A DNA stretch of 28,208 nucleotides from Candidatus Helarchaeota archaeon. GTDB taxonomy: Archaea; Asgardarchaeota; Lokiarchaeia; Helarchaeales; JABXJV01. The position numbers and the translations under genes are program-made. The notes under the pieces were generated by a model that searched no databases, was not told the origin of the DNA, and worked only from the letters and a program-made list of their open reading frames with translations. The stretch lies in the NCBI GenBank assembly GCA_013375355.1, contig JABXJV010000233.1, positions 1 to 28,208 of the forward strand, given 5' to 3'. Within the stretch, counting starts at the first letter, position 1. Each line of letters begins with the position of its first letter. Shown here piece by piece: positions 13,699-23,277 of the stretch.

Positions 13699-16600
13699 AT
13701 GGATTTAGCAGATTATGTGATCCTATATTTCATGTTTACTGGAATAAATAACTATTATGCTCTTGGTGTTGTCATTCTTTTAATTTCAGGTGATTTAACA
13801 TCTACAATTCGAATTATGATTCTTGTAAATTTAATTGGTTATAAAAATTATACAATATTTGGAATAATTTTTATGATTTTTTCCAGTATTATGCTTTACA
13901 TGTTTTTTTTAACTCGGGATTTTGATAGAGATGAAAGATATCCATCTGATACAAAGAAAGGTCTTATAATCTTTTCCTTTATTGTCCAAATCTTATTGTC
14001 ATTTATTGGAATAACCTCGAATATTATGCTTCCTATAATTTTTGCATGTATTCTAATGCTACTTGTTGTTCCAAGTATAGTTAATGCAGATTTTGAGGAA
14101 GGTTTGAAATTAGAAGCTACAAAGATTTTAGTATTTTTTGGGGTTTTACTATTTTACATTTGGTTTTTAATTGCAATGCCACCTACTAATCTAGGGCAAA
14201 AACAGCTTAAGATATTAACTGGTGCGGTTTTTGCTACAGGAGGAGGTATCTTTTCGTTTATTGGATTAGTTACATTAAGTGGTACTGATGACCTAAATAA
14301 AGAAAAGAAGGATGCAATATCAGAAACTTTTTGGATTTCTGGCGTTCTTTCACTTTCAACTTTCACAATATATAGAAGGTTATTAAAAGGGACACCTAGC
14401 AATTACTATATAGGCTGGGTAGTAACAATAGTGCTTTTTTTCATAATAGCATTAGTATTGTTAATTGATGGATTATCATTATCTGACAAAAAGAAATTAG
14501 GTAAAAAAATTGGCTATTGTATTTATTCTGGAGGATTATTAGTATTAATTTATTTAGCAGAATACACCTATTCAACAGATGTCGATCTTAGCTTAGCTTT
14601 TCCTCCAATTATTATGCCTAATGCAATAAATTTTCCGAGTCTTTCTATTTTATTCATTAGTCTTTCATTATTTATGATAAGTACCTCATTTTTGCTTTTA
14701 TTTAGTGTGAAATATCCAGACAAGTTTGAAGCTTTTAAAGGATTAAAAATTACAGGAAGGAAAAAGCTAACTGAAATGCCAAGGGAAACTCCTTTTATTT
14801 CTCCCACTCCTTACCAAGAAGATATTGATGAAATGGGAAGAATAAGCCTTAGTCTGGAACAATCTGAAACTGAAAGAGCTGAAGAAATGAGCATAAAACC
14901 AAGCTCTAGGCACTCTCTCATTCTTGAAAATCAAGTAAAATATGATATTCCAAATCCAACTAGATCAACTGCTCAAATACTCAGGAATTTAAACACAATT
15001 AGACAAAATATTAAAGACAATAAATGGGGTGAATTATTGGATAACTTAGAATCTCTAAAATCTAGTTTTGGGATTAAAAAGAACAAATTAAGAAAAAATA
15101 TTTCAAATGCCTACTTGAATTTTACTGAGGGTTTAGAATTTATTGGGACCTCTAATCCAGAGAAAGCTGTAAAGAAATTCAAAAAGGCTTTAAAATTATT
15201 TCCAATGTATGGTTTTGAATTAGAACAATTCCGGACTCATGCTAATCTCGGGATTACTTATAAGAAATTAGGGAAAGAGAACGAATCCTTTGACCATAAT
15301 TATAAAGCTTGGCAAGCATATAATAAATGTGATATAGATGAATTTAATGAATGGGGAGATAATGAACTTAAAAATTATGCTTTAAATCAAATTTTTCCGT
15401 TAATCAATAAAATTAAAGAAGTATATCAAGTAATTTCTATTTTTAAAGAGAAATTGTCACTTATAGATAAAGAAACTGACAAGGAAGAATATGAAAAAAT
15501 TCTAAATGAATTCATATTTTTTCAAATTAATAATGAAAAATACACTGAACTTTTAGATTTTCTTTTAAACAATAAAATTCCTCCAGATAAATATATGGCA
15601 TTTCTTAGAAAACCTTTTAAAAATTTCATTAAAAAACCTTCTCTAGAATTAGCTCTAGTTTTAGTTAAACTCTTTTCACTTGAATTTCTTAAAAGAGAAT
15701 CGACAGATTCAATAAAAGTTATGAAAGAAGAAGCATTTCCTTTAATCTATAAAATATTTTATTCGGAAATGGAAGAAATAATCCAAGATGATGTTTATAA
15801 ACATTTTGTTAATTTTGTCCTTAATGATACAAGTGGAGCTCAGCAATTTATCATAGACACCTCAGGTTTTGTTAAACAAGTGCTAATAAATCCTTATGAT
15901 AAAGATATCATGAATTTTTTAATAACTATAAGACAAATATTTGAAAATATTGGAAATATGGTTGCTTTTAATATTTTCAATTCTTGGATTTCAATAATAA
16001 ATGAGATGAAGCAATTTGGTCGGGATATTAATAAAATATTTAAAAACATATTGCAAGTTTTTGTTAATTCAAAGGAAATTGTTTCTAAAGATTCCCTTAT
16101 CGATATTGAAATTTCGTTAATGGAAACTTATTTTGCTCAAAGTTTTCAATCAAAACTAATAAAATTGGAAATAGAAGTTTGTGAATCTTTTTCAAACTTA
16201 ATTCATAATATAAATATCATAATTGGTAATTTGTCAGATGATTTGAATAAAGATTTCTTTCTCGGAAGAATAATACTTCTCAATTCAGAATATTATATTG
16301 AAGCATGGAAGTATAATTCAACACCTAATGATTTTAAAATTAAAGAATCAATAGACCCTCTTTTGAAACAAATTTTAGTGGACAAACTCTTCCCTTTACG
16401 TACACAGATTAATAATCAAAGGCTGTGTATTGAATTATTATTAGAAAAATTGACATATATCGATCGGATAACTGATAAACTACAGCATCAAGAGATTGAA
16501 AATGAAATCTCTGATAAAAAAAATGAGTATCTTATGAATTTACTTTCTAAAGTAAAAATGTATAACATGGCTATTGATTTTATGAAGGATTTTAATATTC

Positions 16601-17994
16601 GATTAGATAAATACTTGGATTATTTTGAACCCTTTTATAAATCTACCAAATCAAAACCATCTATAGAAAGGTATAATGCAATGATAAAATTATTATCTTT
16701 AGATTGTTCTGATCCTGAATCAAAAATTATTTTTAATAAATGGATAGAGGTAATTACCTCTGAAATATATAAATTCTTCAAATTAAACACGTTAGAAATA
16801 GTTGAACAGGGAGATTTTAAGCCAATCATTAATTTTATACTAAAGTATACAGCAGATTATCAAATGTTTTTAGGTGTTGCCAATAATTTAGCTAAAAATT
16901 TATTTGATTCTCCTCAAAATAAGAAATATATGGCATTTTTATTATTTGCAAATGAAATATTCCAAGATGCTGGTTATAAAAATGAGGCAGAAAATATTCA
17001 TTCATATATTCAAATCATACTTCAATTAAGGAAAATATCAAACAGAAACTCTAAGCCGTTTTTTAATGTAATTTTAGATGCTTTCAAATATTCAAAAGAC
17101 CATTTTGCTCCAGTTACATTAATGGAATCATTTTATACAAATAACTTCTTAAAATCTAGAACCTATACAGATGTAAAAGTTTGCAATAATTTATCCGATT
17201 TTCTCAATGAATTAAGAGTTTTAATCTATAATACTCCTGATTTTCTTAATAAAGACGAAATTCTTGAAAAAATCAATAATTATACAAATATGATAGCAGA
17301 AACTTTTATCAATGTAATAAGATCAAGAATGAGAATGCAAAATATCGAGGATATTCAGACTCTTGGACCGCGTGTTTTTCCAAGGGTTGCTTCAAACTTA
17401 ATGAAAGATATTTCTAATGTGAATCCTTCACCAATGTCAAGATGTCTTTTAAATTTAATCGATAATTGGCGAACTCTTCCTGTGTTAGAAAAAACTGAGG
17501 TTTTTTATTATCAACGTCAGATAATAAAGATCAAACCAGTTTTTTGGTTTGGGGTATTTGAGCTTATTCTTAGGGTCCATTATGGAGAATATTTTGGAAG
17601 GCTTCCAAAAAATGAAACAGTTCACCATCAAAATATTATAGAAATCATAAAAACTTATATTACTTTCTTTTATGAACTTCAACAATGTCCATCTGTTAAT
17701 ATTTCCTATTCCCAAAATAGGGATCAGGTAATAAATTACTTAAAGAAAATGAATGAGGCTAATCAATTATCTGATAACGAATTACGAAGCCTTATTTATT
17801 CTAGCGACTGGAGTTCAGATGCGAAGTATATGTTAAAAAAATTAATTGAAGAGAAAAATTTTTGCATATATTGTAGCTATAATATGCCGCCTGGATCAGA
17901 TAAATGCCCAAATTGTGGGAAGGAAGTGGGTAAGTTATCCCCTGATGAACCAGCCATAGATATGGGAGCAATGGACGATTTTTTTAGCTCCTAA
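13699..17994 (+). CDS. Membrane-anchored helical-repeat protein with C-terminal zinc ribbon, paralogue 2
   Basis: The protein has 1431 aa, the longest in the array. Residues about 5-336 hold roughly nine to ten membrane segments, not obviously alignable with those of paralogue 1. A charged linker (about 340-420) follows, then the same TPR-like block (LESLKSSFGIKKNKL, SNPEKAVKKFKKALKLFP), the same module of about 330 residues in two copies (EKLSLIDKETDK and EKLTYIDRITDK), the shared C-terminal domain (SRMRMQN, NPSPMSR, KPVFWFGV, VHHQN) and the ribbon at C1389, C1392, C1403 and C1406. The tail is AIDMGAMDDFFSS. GGAGG precedes the ATG. Paralogues 3 and 4 follow at 34 and 39 bp, so the three probably form one transcript. 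Function is unknown; a membrane-bound scaffold near the Ubl system is the working idea. Confidence 0.82.
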   Translation: MDLADYVILYFMFTGINNYYALGVVILLISGDLTSTIRIMILVNLIGYKNYTIFGIIFMIFSSIMLYMFFLTRDFDRDERYPSDTKKGLIIFSFIVQILLSFIGITSNIMLPIIFACILMLLVVPSIVNADFEEGLKLEATKILVFFGVLLFYIWFLIAMPPTNLGQKQLKILTGAVFATGGGIFSFIGLVTLSGTDDLNKEKKDAISETFWISGVLSLSTFTIYRRLLKGTPSNYYIGWVVTIVLFFIIALVLLIDGLSLSDKKKLGKKIGYCIYSGGLLVLIYLAEYTYSTDVDLSLAFPPIIMPNAINFPSLSILFISLSLFMISTSFLLLFSVKYPDKFEAFKGLKITGRKKLTEMPRETPFISPTPYQEDIDEMGRISLSLEQSETERAEEMSIKPSSRHSLILENQVKYDIPNPTRSTAQILRNLNTIRQNIKDNKWGELLDNLESLKSSFGIKKNKLRKNISNAYLNFTEGLEFIGTSNPEKAVKKFKKALKLFPMYGFELEQFRTHANLGITYKKLGKENESFDHNYKAWQAYNKCDIDEFNEWGDNELKNYALNQIFPLINKIKEVYQVISIFKEKLSLIDKETDKEEYEKILNEFIFFQINNEKYTELLDFLLNNKIPPDKYMAFLRKPFKNFIKKPSLELALVLVKLFSLEFLKRESTDSIKVMKEEAFPLIYKIFYSEMEEIIQDDVYKHFVNFVLNDTSGAQQFIIDTSGFVKQVLINPYDKDIMNFLITIRQIFENIGNMVAFNIFNSWISIINEMKQFGRDINKIFKNILQVFVNSKEIVSKDSLIDIEISLMETYFAQSFQSKLIKLEIEVCESFSNLIHNINIIIGNLSDDLNKDFFLGRIILLNSEYYIEAWKYNSTPNDFKIKESIDPLLKQILVDKLFPLRTQINNQRLCIELLLEKLTYIDRITDKLQHQEIENEISDKKNEYLMNLLSKVKMYNMAIDFMKDFNIRLDKYLDYFEPFYKSTKSKPSIERYNAMIKLLSLDCSDPESKIIFNKWIEVITSEIYKFFKLNTLEIVEQGDFKPIINFILKYTADYQMFLGVANNLAKNLFDSPQNKKYMAFLLFANEIFQDAGYKNEAENIHSYIQIILQLRKISNRNSKPFFNVILDAFKYSKDHFAPVTLMESFYTNNFLKSRTYTDVKVCNNLSDFLNELRVLIYNTPDFLNKDEILEKINNYTNMIAETFINVIRSRMRMQNIEDIQTLGPRVFPRVASNLMKDISNVNPSPMSRCLLNLIDNWRTLPVLEKTEVFYYQRQIIKIKPVFWFGVFELILRVHYGEYFGRLPKNETVHHQNIIEIIKTYITFFYELQQCPSVNISYSQNRDQVINYLKKMNEANQLSDNELRSLIYSSDWSSDAKYMLKKLIEEKNFCIYCSYNMPPGSDKCPNCGKEVGKLSPDEPAIDMGAMDDFFSS

Positions 17995-18028
17995 TCTTTA
18001 AGATAAATTATTAAGGGATGTAAAAAAA

Positions 18029-20164
18029 TTGGATTATTTTCAAACAGAATTTAGTAAGGAACAATCTGATGAAATCATAGAAGATTTTCATAATCTTTAC
18101 AATTTGTTATATGAAAATCAAATAAAAATTAAGGATGATAGACCAAATGAATCAGCATTGCTAATTATTCAACAGTTAAATTTAATTCGAATTATTTTAA
18201 GCCAAAGTAAATGGATTGAGGCATTAGATGGATTAAAGTCTTTATCGGAGGATTTTAAATCAGAAAAAAATAAACTTGGTATGAAAATCATGAAAGCATA
18301 TGGAAGCTTTTTAGATGGTTTAGAATCATTTGGGATTCCGGAGCCAAATGAAGCTATCAAAAGATTTAAGAATGCGAAAAAATCATTTCCAAAGATTGGA
18401 TTTGAATTAGAACAATTTAAAGCGAGTACTTATATTGGTATGTTGTGTGATAACCTTAAAAATACAAAATCCGCTTTAAAAAATTATTTTGAAGCTTGGA
18501 AATGGTATACCAAATGCCCTAATATTGAATTTGATAAACTTGGGGATGATAAATTAAAAAAATATCTTATGAAAAAACTCTATCCAATTCGAGAACAAAT
18601 TAAAGATGAAGAATCAAAATTTACAATTCTTAAAGAAAAATTAGCGATTGTCAGTAAAGAGGTTGAATATGAAGAAATTGAGAAAGAATACATTAACACA
18701 TTAATACATTATAAAAAATATTATAGAGCCCTTGATTTTTTATCTGAAAAAGGAGTTAATTTGGACAAATATCTGAAAAATTTTGAACCATTATATAAAT
18801 CGTTCCAAAAGAAGCAATCTATTGAATTATTAATTGCAATTTCAAAGCTATTTATGATGGAATGTTTTCAAGCTGAAACAAGAGATTTGCTTGTTAGATG
18901 GAAAGAAGAATTATATCAAAAAATCTATGCTTCATTCAAAAAGAATAAAGAAAATATGATTGAACAAGTTAATTTCAACCTTGTTGTTAGCTTTATACTT
19001 AGTAAAGAGAAGATAGCTCCAACTTTCGTTATTGATATTTTTGATTTAGCTAAAAGCTTATATCTTGATTATGATAATAAAAAGATCTTTGCATTTCTTT
19101 TAGCCACAAACGAAATTCTTCAAGATATCGGGTATAGGAGAGAAGCGGAAGTTGTTCATACTTGGATTCAAATCACACTTGCATTAAGAAAAATACAAAA
19201 CACAGAATCTAAGGATTTTCTGGATATAATTTTAAATACAATTAGTAAATCTAATGATTTTCAATCACCTATTTACTTGATGGAGTTATTTTTCAAACAA
19301 GCCTTTTTAAAATATGGGGGTGCTGACGTATATACTTGCAATATTTTTGCAGATTTTATTCATGAATTAAAAAATATCATTTATATTATGCTAAATTATC
19401 CAAGTAGAGACTTTATTCTTCAAAAAATTGAAGAATATATGGTGACATTAGTAAAAAATTATAAGAATATAATGCTTTCTCGAATGAAATCCCAAGATGT
19501 TGATACGATTCGAATGCAAGGGAGAAACGCATTCCCTGCGGTTGCTGGAGCGATAATGAAGGATATTTCAGAAGTTAATCCATCTCCAGTTTCTAGAGTT
19601 CTACAGCATTTCATAAATAATTGGCATTATCTTCCAGATTTGAAAAAAGTGAAACGTATGTATAACTCGACTTTAACAACAAAAATCAAACCGGTATTTT
19701 GGTTTGGTGTTATGGAATTGATTATTGCTCGACTCCACAGTGTTAACCATCAAAGACTTCCAAAAAATGAAGATGTACATCATGAAAATATTATTGAAAT
19801 TATAATTACATATATTAATTTCTTTCATGAATTGAAAAAAGTACCCGAGGTGAAAATCTCAAATAGGGAGAATAGGGAAAACTTAATAAAGTTTATGAAA
19901 AAAATGAATGAAATTCACCAGTTCTCAGATGAAGACTTAAAAGAAATAATATATTTTAGTAAATGGAAATCTAGTGCAAAGAAAATCCTTAAAATACTAA
20001 TTGAAGAAAAAAATTTCTGTATATATTGTAGTTACAACATGCCCCCCAAAGCAAAAAAATGTCCAAATTGTGGTAAGAAAGTTGGTGAGATATCATCCGA
20101 AGAACCGAGCGTAGATTTTGGTCAAATGGGTGATTTTTTTGGAACATCATCTGAAGATCAATAA
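18029..20164 (+). CDS. Soluble helical-repeat protein with C-terminal zinc ribbon, paralogue 3
   Basis: The protein has 711 aa and lacks the membrane domain. It begins with an acidic stretch and the TPR-like block (LKSLSEDFKSEKNKLGMK, EPNEAIKRFKNAKKSFP), then only one copy of the module duplicated in paralogues 1 and 2 (EKLAIVSKEVEY, KKQSIELL), the shared C-terminal domain (SRMKSQD, NPSPVSR, KPVFWFGV, VHHEN) and the ribbon at C664, C667, C678 and C681. The tail is PSVDFGQMGDFFGTSSEDQ. The start is a TTG at 18029, supported by AGGGATG at 18014-18020 and by the absence of a better in-frame codon. It is probably cotranscribed with paralogue 2 and could assemble with the membrane-bound versions through the shared domain. 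Confidence 0.82.
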   Translation: MDYFQTEFSKEQSDEIIEDFHNLYNLLYENQIKIKDDRPNESALLIIQQLNLIRIILSQSKWIEALDGLKSLSEDFKSEKNKLGMKIMKAYGSFLDGLESFGIPEPNEAIKRFKNAKKSFPKIGFELEQFKASTYIGMLCDNLKNTKSALKNYFEAWKWYTKCPNIEFDKLGDDKLKKYLMKKLYPIREQIKDEESKFTILKEKLAIVSKEVEYEEIEKEYINTLIHYKKYYRALDFLSEKGVNLDKYLKNFEPLYKSFQKKQSIELLIAISKLFMMECFQAETRDLLVRWKEELYQKIYASFKKNKENMIEQVNFNLVVSFILSKEKIAPTFVIDIFDLAKSLYLDYDNKKIFAFLLATNEILQDIGYRREAEVVHTWIQITLALRKIQNTESKDFLDIILNTISKSNDFQSPIYLMELFFKQAFLKYGGADVYTCNIFADFIHELKNIIYIMLNYPSRDFILQKIEEYMVTLVKNYKNIMLSRMKSQDVDTIRMQGRNAFPAVAGAIMKDISEVNPSPVSRVLQHFINNWHYLPDLKKVKRMYNSTLTTKIKPVFWFGVMELIIARLHSVNHQRLPKNEDVHHENIIEIIITYINFFHELKKVPEVKISNRENRENLIKFMKKMNEIHQFSDEDLKEIIYFSKWKSSAKKILKILIEEKNFCIYCSYNMPPKAKKCPNCGKKVGEISSEEPSVDFGQMGDFFGTSSEDQ

Positions 20165-20203
20165 ATAAATACAATCAAGGAATTTATTTAAATGTGAAAA
20201 TTA

Positions 20204-21691
20204 ATGAAAAAGAAAAAAATTCCCTTAAGTTCGAATTTAAAAAGGTATTCACTACATAAAGAAGAAGTACCCTTTGAAAAGGTAAAAAAAATTAAAAATG
20301 AAGATTTAGACAGACTAGAAAATATAAAAAAAAGAATAAAACTTGAACTAGAAAATCTTTTTTTGGAATTAAATCAAAATGAAGTAATTTATTGCTTAAG
20401 TTGTGGTCTTAATTTAACAAAATATGAAAACATATCGAAATGTCCTTATTGTGAAACTCTAATTGAACAGCAAGGAGATTTTAAGCAAATCATTGGTTTG
20501 ATTATTAATAATGTTGATAAATTCCAAGATTTTATTGTTGATTTTTCAGAATTTATATTACGAGATTTTAAAAATCTAGAAAATAAAAAGATACTTGCTT
20601 TTTTATCACACCTCAATAAAAATCTTCGTAAAAAGGGATATAAAACAGAAGCAAATACTATTTATAATTGGACAAAGATAGCTCTAGAATTTAAGAATAT
20701 CCAAATTGATAATACTAGATTATTTTTGGACTTTATTTTAAATAAATTAAAAGAAACGAGAGCGTTTCTTGCAATAAAATCGTTAATTGATGTTTTTTAT
20801 AAAGAACATAGATTATTATTTCAAAATATTGAATATGTAGATACTTGGAATGAATTTTCGAATTTTCTTAATGATATTAAACATATCACATATGAATCAC
20901 CTAATCAAGCATATAAAGATATAATTCTTCATCGAATTGAGCATTATTCAAATGTTTTAGCTGATGCATACCAAAAATTAATAATATCTAGAATGAAGAA
21001 GCAAAATGTCGATACGGTACTTAAATTTGGCCCAAATTCACTTTTTATTGTTTTGGAGAGGCTTATTGAAAATATATCAAAATCGAATCCTTCCCCTTTT
21101 TCAAGATGTCTTAATAACTTGATTGATCTATGGCGGATTTTTCCCAGATTAGAAAAATATATTAATTTTAGAACCCTAAAATATAGATATTCTTACAGAT
21201 TACCAGCTCAGATTATAGTTATTAAACCAATTTTCTGGTATATTATAATTAAAATTATTCTTGATAAATTTTTTATTGAATATTATCAAAGTCTTCCTAA
21301 AAGTGAAACTATATATAAAGAAAATATACTAGAAATCCTTGCAGTCTATATAAATTATTTTTATGAACATTTTAATATCCCATCAGTTCCTCTAGCTTAT
21401 TCCCAAAATAGGGAATATTTTATAAAGTTTTTAAATAAGATCAATGAAAAAACCCGTTGTTCTAATGAAGAATTGCGAAATCTTATTTTAAATAGTAAAT
21501 GGAAATCTGATAGTGAAATAATTTTCAAAAAAATTATAGAACATAAAAATTATTGCATATATTGTAGTTATAATATGCCACTTAACGCTATCTCATGTAC
21601 AAATTGTGGTAAACCCGTTAAAGAAGTGACATTTGAGAAACCAACAATTGATTTTGTAAAAATGGAAGATTTTTTTGGTAAGCCTTCCTAA
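20204..21691 (+). CDS. Shortest helical-repeat protein with two zinc ribbons, paralogue 4
   Basis: The protein has 495 aa. A Lys-rich N-terminus of about 55 residues leads into a ribbon not seen at this place in the other paralogues: C64-LS-C67 ... C80-PY-C83. It sits directly before IEQQGDFKQIIGLI, which corresponds to VEQGDFKPIINFI in the second module of paralogue 2. The rest is the last part of the repeat module, the shared C-terminal domain (SRMKKQN, NPSPFSR, KPIFWYII) and the usual ribbon (C451, C454, C465, C468) with tail TIDFVKMEDFFGKPS. The ribbon spacing and the tail are kept although the body is strongly reduced. The ATG at 20204 has only a weak AAGG upstream. It is the last gene of the probable three-gene transcript. 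Confidence 0.8.
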   Translation: MKKKKIPLSSNLKRYSLHKEEVPFEKVKKIKNEDLDRLENIKKRIKLELENLFLELNQNEVIYCLSCGLNLTKYENISKCPYCETLIEQQGDFKQIIGLIINNVDKFQDFIVDFSEFILRDFKNLENKKILAFLSHLNKNLRKKGYKTEANTIYNWTKIALEFKNIQIDNTRLFLDFILNKLKETRAFLAIKSLIDVFYKEHRLLFQNIEYVDTWNEFSNFLNDIKHITYESPNQAYKDIILHRIEHYSNVLADAYQKLIISRMKKQNVDTVLKFGPNSLFIVLERLIENISKSNPSPFSRCLNNLIDLWRIFPRLEKYINFRTLKYRYSYRLPAQIIVIKPIFWYIIIKIILDKFFIEYYQSLPKSETIYKENILEILAVYINYFYEHFNIPSVPLAYSQNREYFIKFLNKINEKTRCSNEELRNLILNSKWKSDSEIIFKKIIEHKNYCIYCSYNMPLNAISCTNCGKPVKEVTFEKPTIDFVKMEDFFGKPS

Positions 21692-21839
21692 ATTTTCCTT
21701 TTAAGACTATATATCCACTTTATACTACAAGTTTCGCTAACTAAATGTCATAGGCAAAAATTGATAATATAATTTTTTACAATACTATTATTTATTATAA
21801 TCATTTAGTATTGTTTTTATTATTGGATGATGTATAAAA

Positions 21840-23252
21840 ATGGAATATGAAGAGATTATTAGACGATTAAGAGATCTCGTTACACAGCCAGTTCGTAGAA
21901 TTGCACCTGAAAATATGAAGAGAGCAATTGGAGCATATGAAGATTTAACTCCACGATCTAAAGAATTATTTGATAAAGCAAAGACCTTAATTCCTGGTGG
22001 TTTAGAACATAATTTAAGCATTAAACACCCATATCCTATAGTAATAGATAAAGCACTTGGACCCTATATGTGGGATGTAGATGGTAATCAATACATCGAT
22101 TTTTTAAGCTGTGGCGGTCCTATAATTTTAGGGCATAATTATGCCCCCATTCGTGATGCCGTGGCAGATGTAGTACAAAATAACCAAGCAGCACATGGTG
22201 TTACCTCAGAATATGAAATTAAAGCAATAGAACAAATTAAGAAATATGTTCCCTCTGTTGAGCTTTTTAGATTTTTTGCATCTGGAACTGAAGCAGATAT
22301 GGCAACACTTCGAGTTGCAAGAGTATTCACAGGGAAAAAGAAAATTATTAAAATTGGGGGATCTTATCATGGTTGGGGAGACCAATTAGTATATGATATG
22401 CATATCCCTGGAATTAAAGCGATAGAATCACATGGTATCCCAAATTCGGTGCTTAAACATACTGTTTCAATACCACCAAATAATGAAAAAAAGCTTAAGC
22501 GAGTTTTTAAAAAGTATGAAAATGATGTTGCTGCTATAATTGTAGAGCCTCTTGGTGGAGAATCTGGAACCCATCCTATTAAGCCTGGGTGGAATCAAAC
22601 TTTACGAGAAATTTGTGATGAACATGGGGCGTTATTAATCTTTGATGAGGTAGTATCAGGATTCAGAATGGCAATGGGTGGAGCTCAGGAATATTATAAC
22701 GTAACACCCGACCTTACAGCTTTTGGAAAAATTATCACACATGGATTTCCAATGTGTGGCGGAGTAGGGGGTAGAGAAGATGTGATGATTCATTTCGCGG
22801 CAGGGATAGAGGGTGTAGAAAAAGGTAAAAAGAGGACATATACTGGTGGTACAGTTACTGCAAACCCAATAACTTGCGCTGCATGTTATCATACAATCAA
22901 AGCAATTGCGGAGACTAATGCCATAGAAAAAGCGGCTGCTGCGGGAGATAGGCTTACTAAAGGATTGGAAGAGCTTTTTGAGAAGTATAATTTACCATTC
23001 GTTGCATTCAACTTTAAATCAGTTCTTCATATAGAAACAGGTGCTCCGTTGGCTTTAAGACTTTCAGACCCTGATATCTTTACACAAATCAATGTTCGCA
23101 AAAAAGTAATGGATGAATTTCAAGCAGCTTTACTAACAGAGGGTGTATTCACACTTGCGGGTAGTAGAGGCTACACTACAATGGCACATACAAATGAAAT
23201 TATAGATCAAGCATTAGAGGCGTATGATAGAGTTCTGCAATTAGTAGAATAA
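21840..23252 (+). CDS. Class III aminotransferase of the glutamate-1-semialdehyde 2,1-aminomutase type
   Basis: The protein is 470 aa. PLP-binding features are clear: FASGTEA (146-152), SYHGWGD (175-181), the Asp that pairs with the pyridine nitrogen in LLIFDEVVSGFR (Asp269) and the Schiff-base lysine in AFGKIITHGFPMCGG (Lys297). The GGSYHGW and GFPMCGGVGG blocks are characteristic of the HemL-like subgroup, which makes 5-aminolevulinate for tetrapyrroles, but the same subgroup includes other amino-mutases and transaminases. There is an N-terminal extension of about 40 residues relative to typical HemL, and no other heme-pathway gene is in the window, so the substrate is left open. GGATGATG precedes the ATG. 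The 148-bp gap after the paralogue array suggests its own promoter. Confidence 0.8.
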   Translation: MEYEEIIRRLRDLVTQPVRRIAPENMKRAIGAYEDLTPRSKELFDKAKTLIPGGLEHNLSIKHPYPIVIDKALGPYMWDVDGNQYIDFLSCGGPIILGHNYAPIRDAVADVVQNNQAAHGVTSEYEIKAIEQIKKYVPSVELFRFFASGTEADMATLRVARVFTGKKKIIKIGGSYHGWGDQLVYDMHIPGIKAIESHGIPNSVLKHTVSIPPNNEKKLKRVFKKYENDVAAIIVEPLGGESGTHPIKPGWNQTLREICDEHGALLIFDEVVSGFRMAMGGAQEYYNVTPDLTAFGKIITHGFPMCGGVGGREDVMIHFAAGIEGVEKGKKRTYTGGTVTANPITCAACYHTIKAIAETNAIEKAAAAGDRLTKGLEELFEKYNLPFVAFNFKSVLHIETGAPLALRLSDPDIFTQINVRKKVMDEFQAALLTEGVFTLAGSRGYTTMAHTNEIIDQALEAYDRVLQLVE

Positions 23253-23277
23253 TTATTTTTTACCTTATTTTTTAATT

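Noticed and set aside
22139..22892. Minus-strand frames inside the aminotransferase gene
   Set aside because: They are antisense shadows of a strongly supported PLP enzyme.
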